Positions 25,704 to 34,450 of a stretch of DNA of 64,000 nt are shown piece after piece. Source of the DNA: Candidatus Woesearchaeota archaeon (GTDB lineage Archaea > Nanobdellota > Nanobdellia > Woesearchaeales > GW2011-AR9); contig JABHQW010000005.1 of NCBI GenBank assembly GCA_018696595.1, positions 1 through 64,000 of the forward strand, read 5' to 3'. A program made the translations under genes and the position numbers. The notes under the pieces were generated by a model. It ran no database searches. It was not told the origin of the DNA and saw nothing but the letters and a program-made list of their open reading frames with translations. Position 1 is the stretch's first letter; every line of letters starts with the position of its first letter.

Positions 25704-26085
25704 TTTGATATTTAATGATGACCTATAAATTGGAAATTTTCACAAAAGATATATTTCGCCCACCTCATTATATTAAAGGTTCAAAATTGCAAGTTTTTAG
25801 TAACCATTGTAAGTTCTTAATATTTCTAAACTTTTAGTAAAATGGATGATTTATTTTTTTGAAATGTCTTCAATAGGTTATATTATTTATTGAAAAATAT
25901 TATAGTTAATATAAACTATTATTTGGGCCATTTTTTATAAAAATAAATGACTCATTTTAGCTCCAATCAATATTTATAATGTTATATATAACAAAACCTA
26001 AAATAATGGTTAGTTTCCTTACTAGAAAGGCAATTTTAGTGAAAAATTTATTGATTTTAAGTCATTTTGTATGGCAAAACGAGTG
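25704..26085. other. A/T-rich intergenic region upstream of the BREX operon
   Basis: No gene is seen in 382 nt. There is a perfect 12-bp palindrome GTTATATATAAC at 25981-25992 and an imperfect inverted repeat ATAGTT...AACTAT near 25905-25922. The repeated word GACTCATTTTA/AAGTCATTTTG appears at about 25950 and 26060. It may hold further regulatory sites or an origin, but nothing decisive is visible. Confidence 0.4.
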
Positions 26086-26105
26086 GGATCTATATTTTTA
26101 GATCC
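26086..26105. promoter_or_regulatory. Palindromic operator 1 upstream of the BREX TATA box
   Basis: GGATCTATATTTTTAGATCC has perfect 7-bp arms (GGATCTA/TAGATCC) and a 6-bp spacer. It lies immediately upstream of the TATA box at 26120. A near copy with the same arms lies just downstream of that box, as expected for an operator pair bound by a dimeric ribbon-helix-helix protein. Confidence 0.7.
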
Positions 26106-26119
26106 AAAAAACCAAAACC

Positions 26120-26128
26120 TTTATATAA
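26120..26128 (+). promoter_or_regulatory. TATA box of the BREX operon
   Basis: TTTATATAA is centred about 26 nt upstream of the brxA ATG at 26150, with a purine/C-rich ACCAAAACC preceding it as a possible BRE. The spacing predicts a leaderless brxA transcript starting at or next to the ATG. Confidence 0.7.
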
Positions 26129-26148
26129 GGATCTACATTTATAGATCT
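26129..26148. promoter_or_regulatory. Palindromic operator 2 overlapping the transcription start of the BREX operon
   Basis: GGATCTACATTTATAGATCT has arms GGATCTA/TAGATCT (6 of 7 positions symmetric) and a 6-bp spacer, as in operator 1. The centres of the two sites are 43 bp apart. It fills the space between the TATA box and the start codon, so occupancy would block transcription initiation. Confidence 0.7.
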
Positions 26149-26149
26149 C

Positions 26150-26923
26150 ATGAGTTCAAAAAATGTAACTTTGAATGTGGATTCCAGATTATATGACCAA
26201 TATAGATCATATTGCAGAAAAAATAGAGTATTAGTTTCTCAACAATTTGAAATTATGATGGAAGAAAAGGTTGGTTCTAGTTACAAAAAAGAAAAATCCA
26301 AATCTAAAATTATATCTAATGGAGGTATTAACAAATATGTTGGTTCTTTAACTGGCGAGCCAATTATGATTCATGAGAATAAAATTGTTGCAAACTTATT
26401 ATTAAAAGACCAATCTCCTAGTTCTATTAAGGAACTTGTTGTTCAAGAAAACTTATTTGGATACAAGACCACTAAAAGTATCCCAAAAAGAGTGAATTCT
26501 ATCTTAAAGAGAATAGGAAATCTTGATAATTTATTGCTTAATAAGATTGTTAATGATCTAAGCGGTGATGGAAGAGTTGTAATTTTATATTCTATTTATT
26601 TAAGGGATAGATTATTTAATGAATTATTGAATGAATTGATTATAGAAAAATTTGCTATAAGGGATTTTGAATTTGAAAAGAGAATGATCCAAAAGTTCAT
26701 TAGCGATAAGTCCGAAGATGAGAAAAAGATTCAAGAATTTACTAAAGAAACAAAAGATAAGTTAGGAACTGTTATGTTTAATATTTTAAAGGAAGTAGGA
26801 TTAGTTGTATCACTAGATAAATCATACAAATTACATAATTTAATGATTAGTTCTGAGTTGAGAAATTATTATGAAAATAAAGGAGAAACTAAATTTCTAA
26901 GAAGTTTGGGTGCATCATTATGA
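26150..26923 (+). CDS. brxA: BrxA (DUF1819) with an N-terminal ribbon-helix-helix domain
   Basis: BrxA is a small DNA-binding BREX component. Residues about 60-257 match the DUF1819 helical family: PKRVNSILKRIGNLDNLLL, then IYLRDRLFNELLNELI and a T-containing block near the C-terminus (KLGTVMFNILKEVGLV). At about 200 aa this part is the usual BrxA length. Unusually, residues 1-45 (KNVTLNVDSRLYDQYRSYC, VLVSQQFEIMMEEKV) form a ribbon-helix-helix-like module, joined by a Lys/Ser linker. Two palindromes flank the TATA box of its own gene, so autorepression of the operon is a strong inference. brxA overlaps brxB by 4 nt. Confidence 0.85.
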   Translation: MSSKNVTLNVDSRLYDQYRSYCRKNRVLVSQQFEIMMEEKVGSSYKKEKSKSKIISNGGINKYVGSLTGEPIMIHENKIVANLLLKDQSPSSIKELVVQENLFGYKTTKSIPKRVNSILKRIGNLDNLLLNKIVNDLSGDGRVVILYSIYLRDRLFNELLNELIIEKFAIRDFEFEKRMIQKFISDKSEDEKKIQEFTKETKDKLGTVMFNILKEVGLVVSLDKSYKLHNLMISSELRNYYENKGETKFLRSLGASL

Positions 26924-27501
26924 AAATTGAAGAACGACTGGATAAGTTAAATGAAAAGTTACAGGAAACTCGTTTTTTAGAAATGAAAGGTCTTGGAAAT
27001 GAAGTTCCTTTTTATATATTTGATTATCCTGCTGAAAAAGAATTGTTAATTAGAGAAACTGTTGCTAAACTTAAAGATTCTTTTTTGAAAAAAGAAATTA
27101 ATATTCTAGAGATAAATTTATATGATTTAGTATTAGGTGTTTTGTTTGAAAGAATTCCTACTGAAAAAATTATTGATTATGAAAAAAAGAAAGGATCAAA
27201 CGAATTACTAAATAAGCTTCGACCTATGCTTAAAATAGATCTTGTTAAAGAAAAAATTGCTTCTCTTTTATCTAAAGAAAAATACAATATTATATTTTTA
27301 ACAGGAATTGGTAATGCTTGGCCATTAATCAGATCTCATAAAGTACTAAATAATCTACAATCTGTAATTAGTAAAATTCCTTTGGTTGTTTTTTATCCAG
27401 GCCACTATACTAAATATGATTTAAATTTATTTGGAAAGTTTAAAGATGCTAATTATTACCGTGCATTTAGATTAATAGATTATGCTGAGGAGGAGAATTA
27501 A
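26920..27501 (+). CDS. brxB: BrxB (DUF1788)
   Basis: The 193-aa protein begins with a coiled stretch (IEERLDKLNEKLQETRFLE) and continues with GNEVPFYIFDYPAEKELLIR, INILEINLYDLVLGVL, YNIIFLTGIGNAWPLIRSH and PLVVFYPGHYTKYDLNLFGK, the standard order of DUF1788 proteins of BREX and related systems. The role is unknown but required in type 1 BREX. It overlaps brxA by 4 nt, and its last codons (GAGGAGGAG) act as SD for brxC. Length and position are exactly as in type 1 operons. Confidence 0.88.
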   Translation: MKIEERLDKLNEKLQETRFLEMKGLGNEVPFYIFDYPAEKELLIRETVAKLKDSFLKKEINILEINLYDLVLGVLFERIPTEKIIDYEKKKGSNELLNKLRPMLKIDLVKEKIASLLSKEKYNIIFLTGIGNAWPLIRSHKVLNNLQSVISKIPLVVFYPGHYTKYDLNLFGKFKDANYYRAFRLIDYAEEEN

Positions 27502-27502
27502 A

Positions 27503-30500
27503 ATGGAAAATTCAATAAAAATCAAAGAAATGTTTACAAAAGATATTACACGAGATATTAATGGAGTAATTAAAGTAGATCAAAAGGATGAAAATCATGT
27601 TTATACTGAATTAGATGAATATGTAATCACCCAAGAAACTAGAAAATATTTTGATGTGTTCTTTGAGAGATTTATTGAATCAATAGATAGTCCTACTGAT
27701 AAAATTGGAGTATGGGTTTCAGGATTTTTTGGATCTGGTAAGTCTCATTTTATCAAAATGATTTCATATCTTCTTGAAAACAAGGAGATCAAAGGTAAAA
27801 AACCATTAGAGTTCTTTAAAGAAAAAATAAATGATCCTCAGATAACTAGTAATATTGAAAAAGCAGTAGGAAAAGGAACAAAAGATGTTATCTTGTTTAA
27901 CATTGATTCTAAAGCAAACTCAGCAGGTGCAGGTGCAGAACAAATAGTTAATGTGTTTATGAAAGTATTTAATGAAAAAAGAGGTTATCTTGGTGATGTA
28001 TTTTGGATTGCGGAGTTAGAAGAAGATTTAGATTATAAAGGGCTATATGATAAATTTAAAGAAGAGTTCAAAAAAATATCTGGCAACACTTGGGAATCAA
28101 AAAGAGAAGCATATGCATTTGAACAAGATGCAATCATAGAAGCACTTAATAAAATTGATTATCAAAGTAAAGAGTCTTTAGAAAGATTGTTTGAAAGTGA
28201 TGGAAGTTCTTATTCATTAAGTGTAGAAAAATTTGCTAATAAAGTTAAGAAATATTGTGATAAAAAAGGAAAGGATCATCAAGTTTTGTTCTTAGTGGAT
28301 GAAGTTGGACAATATATTGGAGAAAGTAGCGATTTAATGCTTAATTTACAAACAGTAGTAGAAGATTTAGGAACAAGATTACAAGGAAAGTCGTGGGTTA
28401 TAGTAACATCTCAGGCAGACATAGATACAATTACTAAAGAACAAGTAAAAGGAGGAGATTTTTCTAAGATTCAGGGAAGGTTTGGAAAACCTTTGAACTT
28501 ATCAAGTGCTAATGTTGATGAAGTTATAAAGAAAAGGCTTCTTGAAAAAACTCCAGAAATAAAGAAATCATTAGAATCTTATTATGGGGAGAAAGAAACT
28601 ATTCTTAAAAATTTAATCTCTTTTACACAAGGAACTGCTGAAATGAAAAGCTATTCTTCAGCAGAAGGATTTTCTGAAGTATATCCTTTTGTTCCATACC
28701 AATTTAATTTATTGCAGAAAGTATTTGATCAAATAAGAATCACAGGATTTACAGGAAAACACCTTGCAAAAGGTGAGCGTTCTATGTTAAGTGCGTTTAA
28801 AGAATCAACTGAAAACTTAGTTGAGAATTCAATGGGTATATTAGTTCCTTTTTCAGATTTTTACAATTCAATTGAAAGTTTTTTAGATCCAATAATCAAA
28901 AGAACTATTGATCATGCAAAAGCGAATACTAGATTGAATGAGCAAGATATAAAACTATTAGAAACTTTATTCTTAATTAAACATATTAAAGAAATTAAAA
29001 GTAATGTAGATAATTTAACTGTTCTTTCAATTAACAATATTGATGAAGATAAACTTCAATTAAAGAAAAGTATTATTGAAAGTTTAGATAAGCTTAAAGC
29101 AGAAACATTAATTCATCAATCTGATGATTGTTATTATTTTTTAACAAATGAAGAACAAGAAATTAATAAAGAAATTAAAAATCAAGATGTTGATAGACAT
29201 TCAGTTAGGGATGATATTTTTAATATTGTTTATGATGATATCTGTCCTCCAAAATATGGGATATACCAATTTAATAAAATTCTTGATGATAGAACCAAAC
29301 CAATTCAAAAAGCAGATCTTACAATAAAATTTGTGACTCCTCAATATGTAGAACCAATTTATAGTGATCAACAAAACATTGGTGGAAGTAAACAATGTAT
29401 CATAGATTCAACAGATACTTTGTTAATTATTTTTCCAGAAAATAGTGAGTTTGTAGAACAAATAAAAGAAAATAGAAAAATTAGCAGTTACTTAGCTCAT
29501 AAGTACTCTAATAGTCAACCAGATGTAATTAAAAAAATACTCGATGAGAAAACTGGAGAAAGAGATAAATTAAAAAGTCTTGCAAAAGAAAATATTAGAT
29601 CTAGATTAGTAGAAGCTGAAGTTTATATAGATAATACTAAAGTAGATCTTGATTTTAAAGATCCTGCAGACTTTATTAAAGAAGGATTAAAGATCCTAGT
29701 AGAAAATGTATATAGGAAAGCAGGACACATAACCCAGGAGTATGAAACAGAAGATGATCTTAGAAGAATTCTTCAAAACAATGATATGGAAAAATGGGGT
29801 ATTGGAAATACAACTAATGCTAATGCAATAAAAGAAGTTTTAGATTATATTAAAGCAAATCATGAACAAAATGTAAAACTTTTATTGGGAGAAATAAAAT
29901 CAAAATATACAAAGAAACCATATGGTTGGAAAGAGATGACTATTGCTGGAATTCTTACTATTCTTTACATAAAAGAAGATATTACAATCAAATATCAACA
30001 AGAAGTAGTTAGTTATGATGTAGATAAAGTAACAAAATATCTGTCAAAAAGAGATTATTCTGATAAAATCCGTATTGGTCTTCGTGAAAAAGCTGGAGAA
30101 CAAGAGATAAATGAAGTTAAAAAATTACTTAGAGAATTATTTGAGAAAACAGATATTCCTTCAACTGAAACTGATTTGTATAATTATACAAAAAAAGAAA
30201 TTGATGAATTACAAGCTTTTTGTAGTAGTACTTTGAATGAATATTCAATAAATTCATATCCTGGAAAAGAAGCAGTTGATAAACTTGAGAAATACTTAGG
30301 TGGTTATAAATTTTTAACTGAACCTAGTTTATTACTAAAACATCTTGCAGAAACAAAAGATGAATTTAAAGAGCTTCTTGAAGAAGTTAATCCTGTTAAG
30401 AATTTCTTTAAAAGTACTCAGATTAAGATATTTTCTGAAGGAAGAGAAAAATTAGAAAGATTCGAAAGAAACAAAGTTTATTTGACTGTAAAAGGTAAAA

Positions 30501-31024
30501 CTAACTTTGATGATTTGAAAAAAATAATTGATCTTCAATCACCATACAAAGAAATTAAAAATATTCCTTTACTAACAAAAGGTATAGAAACTGAATTAAG
30601 TTCTGTTGCAAAGGATAAAAAAACTAATTTGATATCTGCAGTTGATAATTCTGTTAAATTAGTACAAGAAGAATTAAACAAGCACACTAAACTTTCTGAA
30701 GACTTTAAGACAGCTATTTTTACAAGATTAAATGATCTTAAAGGAGTATTGGAAAAATCAGAAGATTGTACTCTAATAGTAAGTCAGAAAACAAGAATTG
30801 ACGAAACAAAAGGAACCCTATTTGAAGAAATAAGTCATGAAGTACAAAGAATTGCAGAAGAAGAAGGGAAGAAAGATACTAGAACAACAAAAAGCATTTC
30901 TGGGGGAGAGTTCTTTGGATATCCTAAAACCATTGAAAATGAAGAAGATATTAAAAAATATCTAAAAGAACTAGAAGAAAAACTTAAAGACCTAATTAAA
31001 AAGCAAAATCTGAGGGTTTACTAA
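27503..31024 (+). CDS. brxC: BrxC/PglY-like large ATPase
   Basis: The start is the ATG at 27503 with SD GAGGAGGA; the track used an in-frame start 7 codons earlier. The 1173-aa protein has a P-loop near residue 80 (VSGFFGSGKSHFIKMI), a Walker B-type block VLFLVDEVGQYIGE near residue 265, and a long helical C-terminal half with coiled coils ending KDLIKKQNLRVY. This is the typical BrxC layout (DUF6079/PglY class). BrxC is the core ATPase that coordinates BREX recognition and exclusion. The stop overlaps the pglX start (TAATG), so the two are translationally coupled. The gene is intact. Confidence 0.92.
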   Translation: MENSIKIKEMFTKDITRDINGVIKVDQKDENHVYTELDEYVITQETRKYFDVFFERFIESIDSPTDKIGVWVSGFFGSGKSHFIKMISYLLENKEIKGKKPLEFFKEKINDPQITSNIEKAVGKGTKDVILFNIDSKANSAGAGAEQIVNVFMKVFNEKRGYLGDVFWIAELEEDLDYKGLYDKFKEEFKKISGNTWESKREAYAFEQDAIIEALNKIDYQSKESLERLFESDGSSYSLSVEKFANKVKKYCDKKGKDHQVLFLVDEVGQYIGESSDLMLNLQTVVEDLGTRLQGKSWVIVTSQADIDTITKEQVKGGDFSKIQGRFGKPLNLSSANVDEVIKKRLLEKTPEIKKSLESYYGEKETILKNLISFTQGTAEMKSYSSAEGFSEVYPFVPYQFNLLQKVFDQIRITGFTGKHLAKGERSMLSAFKESTENLVENSMGILVPFSDFYNSIESFLDPIIKRTIDHAKANTRLNEQDIKLLETLFLIKHIKEIKSNVDNLTVLSINNIDEDKLQLKKSIIESLDKLKAETLIHQSDDCYYFLTNEEQEINKEIKNQDVDRHSVRDDIFNIVYDDICPPKYGIYQFNKILDDRTKPIQKADLTIKFVTPQYVEPIYSDQQNIGGSKQCIIDSTDTLLIIFPENSEFVEQIKENRKISSYLAHKYSNSQPDVIKKILDEKTGERDKLKSLAKENIRSRLVEAEVYIDNTKVDLDFKDPADFIKEGLKILVENVYRKAGHITQEYETEDDLRRILQNNDMEKWGIGNTTNANAIKEVLDYIKANHEQNVKLLLGEIKSKYTKKPYGWKEMTIAGILTILYIKEDITIKYQQEVVSYDVDKVTKYLSKRDYSDKIRIGLREKAGEQEINEVKKLLRELFEKTDIPSTETDLYNYTKKEIDELQAFCSSTLNEYSINSYPGKEAVDKLEKYLGGYKFLTEPSLLLKHLAETKDEFKELLEEVNPVKNFFKSTQIKIFSEGREKLERFERNKVYLTVKGKTNFDDLKKIIDLQSPYKEIKNIPLLTKGIETELSSVAKDKKTNLISAVDNSVKLVQEELNKHTKLSEDFKTAIFTRLNDLKGVLEKSEDCTLIVSQKTRIDETKGTLFEEISHEVQRIAEEEGKKDTRTTKSISGGEFFGYPKTIENEEDIKKYLKELEEKLKDLIKKQNLRVY

Positions 31025-34000
31025 TGAATAATAAGAAAACTTCATTATTTGCTGATACTTTAAGAGAGAAATTAAGAGCTGAAGTAATTGCAAAAGCTGG
31101 CAAATTAGGTTTTACATCATCAGGTATAGCTGATGTTAAAGAATATGAAGATTCAATAATTATTAATGGGCAAGTATTTGGAACAGATCTAAAAAAACAA
31201 AGAGCAGAATTTAAAGAAGTTATTCTAAAGAAAGGATATGAAGTTGTTATTGATGAAATTACTTATACTTGGTTTAATAGATTAGTTGCTTTAAAGTTCA
31301 TGAGTGAAAATGGATATGTTCCAATTAAAGTATTTAGTAGTTCTATTGAAGGAAATGCTGAACCAGATCTTCTTACAAACTGCCTTGACATAGATTTTAT
31401 GCAAATAGACAAAAAAAAGTTATTAGAACTTAAAACTGCTGGAGATGACGAAGAACTCTATAAGTTCTTAATATTATCATTATGTAATCATTTGAATACA
31501 ATCATGCCTTTCTTGTTTGAAAAAATAGCTGATTATACAGAACTAATGTTTCCAGAGAAATTATTACGAACAGATTCTATATTAGTGGATATTAATTCAA
31601 TAATTCCAACAGAAGATTGGAAAGAAGTAGAAGTAATTGGATGGTTGTATCAAGATTATATTAACCCAAGAAAAGATGAAGTATTTGCAAAACTAAAGAA
31701 AAATGTTAAGATTTCAAAAGAAAATATTCCTGCTGCAACTCAATTGTTTACTCCTAAATGGATTGTTAAATATCTAGTTGAAAACTCAGTTGGCAGATTA
31801 TGGTTAGAATCAAATCCAAATGCTGATTTGCAAAGTAAATTAAAATATTTTATTGATCAAGAATTTGAAGTTCCTTCTGATAAAGTTGTTTCTCCTGAAG
31901 AAATAACAGTATTAGATCCTGCAATGGGATCAGGACACATGCTCGTATATGCATTTGAAGTTTTATTTAATATTTACAAATCTCAAGGATATACTGAATC
32001 TGAAATTGCACAAACAATAATTAATGAGAACTTGTATGGCCTTGAAATAGATAACAGATCAACACAACTTGCAGGATTTGCAGTAGTAATGAAAGCAAGA
32101 GAATATGATAAGGACTTATTTTCAAAAGAAATTGATCTTAATCTAGTAGCAATACAAGAAACACCATTAGAATGTCCAATAGATGAGAAAAAATATCCAG
32201 AACTTTCACATTTATGGAAGTTTTTTTACGATGCAAAGAACTATGGATCCATCTTGAATGTAGAAGGCTATGATTTCAATAAAATAGATGAAGAATATTT
32301 ATCTTTTATCAAAAGTTATTCCTTAACAGCACACTTTGATAGAGAACTAATTGCAGGAATCATTAAACAAGCAAAGATCATGAGTGCAAAGTATGATGTG
32401 GTTGTTACAAATCCCCCTTATATGGGGACTAAGGGAATGAATATTGATTTAAGAGATTATGCAAAAAAACATTTCCCAAATACTAAATCAGATTTGATGA
32501 CTATTTTTATGGAAAAAGGACTTCTGCTGTGTAATAAACGAGGTTATATGGCCATGATTAATATACCTTCGTGGATGTTTTTATCAAGTTACACATTATT
32601 CAGAAAAGAATTACTTTTAAATAATTATATTTCATCAATTTTGTTAAATGGAAGGGGTGTTTTTGGATCAGATTTTGGATCTGTAACATTTGTTTTTAAA
32701 AAGGAATTAATTAATAAAAACAGTATATTTCGAAAATTATATGATAATCCTGTATCTGTAAGAAATAATGAAGTTATCAAATCAATCTTTTTAAATAAAG
32801 AGGATAAACGATATATTTTAAAACAAGAATCTTTTTTAAAAATACCAGGTAATACTTTTGCATTTTGGATTTCTGAAAAAATATTAGATCATTTTGAGAA
32901 ATGTACCCCCTTAAGAAATGAATCAGTACCGAGGCAAGGTTTAGCTACAGGCGACAATGATTCTTTTTTAAGATTTTGGCAAGAAATATCTCTAAAAACA
33001 ATTTCATTTAATTCAAAAGATATTAATACCTTTCATAATTCTAATAAAATGTATGCTCCATATAGTAAAGGGGGAGAATTTAGAAAATGGTATGGCAATA
33101 ATGAATTATTAATTAAATTTGATAAAAATTCATTTGAAAAATTATCAAATCAAGGAAACAATTTACCTTCAAAACAATATTATTTTAAAGAAGCACTAAC
33201 TTGGTCATTTATAGGTAGAACTGCTCTAGGTGTGAGATATAGAAAAAAAGGATCAGTTTTTGATGTACAAGGTTCTTCAATATTCCCAAAGTCTCAGATG
33301 ATTTTATACATACTTGGATTTATGTGCTCTAGATTAGTTAATGAATTTATTTCTATTTTAAATCCTACTATGAGTTTCCAAGTTGGCAACATCGGAGATT
33401 TACCAATAATCTTTCCATCTGATGACGCAATAAAACAAAAGATTGATCAACTAACTCAAGAGAACATCGACATCTCAAAAGAAGAATGGGATTCTCGAGA
33501 GACTTCTTGGGATTTTAAGGTTAACGAATTAATCAAACATAAAGATGAGTCTAATAAGTTAGATGTTGCTTTTAGAAACTATTGTGAGTATTGGAAAGAG
33601 AAGTTTTTCAAGCTACACAAAAATGAGGAAGAACTAAACCAGTTATTCATAGATATTTATGATCTTAATGATGAGCTTGACAATAAAGTTCCTTTAAATG
33701 AAATTACTATTCTAAAAGAAGAGTCTGAGATTAAAGATGATCAATTAGTTTTCAAAAAAGAAGTTATTGTTAAGCAATTCTTGTCATACATTGTTGGTTG
33801 TATGTTTGGAAGATATAATCCTGAAAAAGAAGGGTTAATACTTGCTAATCAAGGAGAAACAATAAGTGATTTTCCAATACAATCTCAGTTTAAACCAGAT
33901 GATGACAATCTCATCCCAGTAACAGATAAAGATTATTTCCCTGATGATATTGTTGGAAAAGTAAAAGAGTTCCTAAAAACATATTTCGGAGCAAACAATA

Positions 34001-34449
34001 TTACTGAAAATTTAGATTTTATAGCATCAGGACTCAAGGGATCTGGATCATCTGAAGAAAAGATTAGAAGATACTTCCTAAAAGACTTCTTTAATGATCA
34101 TAAAAAGACATACAAGAAAAAACCTATTTACTGGTTGTTTACATCTGGAAAAAATCAAGGTTTTAACACATTAATCTACATGCACAGATACAATAAAGAA
34201 TTATTGGCAAAAATGAGAATGGATTATTTACATGAATTACAAGGTAAGATAGAAGCAAATATTAGCACAATTAGAGATGATGATGCAAGATCACAAAGAG
34301 AAAAAGAAGATTTGTCAAGACAATATGAAGAGATGAAGAAGTATGATGAATTATTGAATCATAAAGCTTCAGAATATATCGAGATTGATCTAGATGATGG
34401 CGTAACAGTTAATCATGCTAAATTCAAAGATCTTGTGGAGAGTATTTAA
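31024..34449 (+). CDS. pglX: PglX, BREX N6-adenine DNA methyltransferase
   Basis: PglX methylates a specific non-palindromic motif so that host DNA is spared by BREX. The SAM-binding motif I is VLDPAMGSGHMLVYAFEVLF near residue 295 and the catalytic motif IV is VVVTNPPYMGTKG near residue 465 (NPPY, as in N6-adenine enzymes). The C-terminal half is a target-recognition and helical region, including a KLPSKQYYFKEALTWSFIG-type block. Its 1141 aa match BREX PglX. The frame is intact. It lies between brxC and pglZ. The recognition motif cannot be read from sequence. Confidence 0.93.
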   Translation: MNNKKTSLFADTLREKLRAEVIAKAGKLGFTSSGIADVKEYEDSIIINGQVFGTDLKKQRAEFKEVILKKGYEVVIDEITYTWFNRLVALKFMSENGYVPIKVFSSSIEGNAEPDLLTNCLDIDFMQIDKKKLLELKTAGDDEELYKFLILSLCNHLNTIMPFLFEKIADYTELMFPEKLLRTDSILVDINSIIPTEDWKEVEVIGWLYQDYINPRKDEVFAKLKKNVKISKENIPAATQLFTPKWIVKYLVENSVGRLWLESNPNADLQSKLKYFIDQEFEVPSDKVVSPEEITVLDPAMGSGHMLVYAFEVLFNIYKSQGYTESEIAQTIINENLYGLEIDNRSTQLAGFAVVMKAREYDKDLFSKEIDLNLVAIQETPLECPIDEKKYPELSHLWKFFYDAKNYGSILNVEGYDFNKIDEEYLSFIKSYSLTAHFDRELIAGIIKQAKIMSAKYDVVVTNPPYMGTKGMNIDLRDYAKKHFPNTKSDLMTIFMEKGLLLCNKRGYMAMINIPSWMFLSSYTLFRKELLLNNYISSILLNGRGVFGSDFGSVTFVFKKELINKNSIFRKLYDNPVSVRNNEVIKSIFLNKEDKRYILKQESFLKIPGNTFAFWISEKILDHFEKCTPLRNESVPRQGLATGDNDSFLRFWQEISLKTISFNSKDINTFHNSNKMYAPYSKGGEFRKWYGNNELLIKFDKNSFEKLSNQGNNLPSKQYYFKEALTWSFIGRTALGVRYRKKGSVFDVQGSSIFPKSQMILYILGFMCSRLVNEFISILNPTMSFQVGNIGDLPIIFPSDDAIKQKIDQLTQENIDISKEEWDSRETSWDFKVNELIKHKDESNKLDVAFRNYCEYWKEKFFKLHKNEEELNQLFIDIYDLNDELDNKVPLNEITILKEESEIKDDQLVFKKEVIVKQFLSYIVGCMFGRYNPEKEGLILANQGETISDFPIQSQFKPDDDNLIPVTDKDYFPDDIVGKVKEFLKTYFGANNITENLDFIASGLKGSGSSEEKIRRYFLKDFFNDHKKTYKKKPIYWLFTSGKNQGFNTLIYMHRYNKELLAKMRMDYLHELQGKIEANISTIRDDDARSQREKEDLSRQYEEMKKYDELLNHKASEYIEIDLDDGVTVNHAKFKDLVESI

Positions 34450-34450
34450 G

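Noticed and set aside
26086-26148. Transposon ends or a CRISPR-like repeat at the BREX promoter
   Set aside because: There are only two palindromes with different spacers, centred around a TATA box; a regulator pair explains them better.
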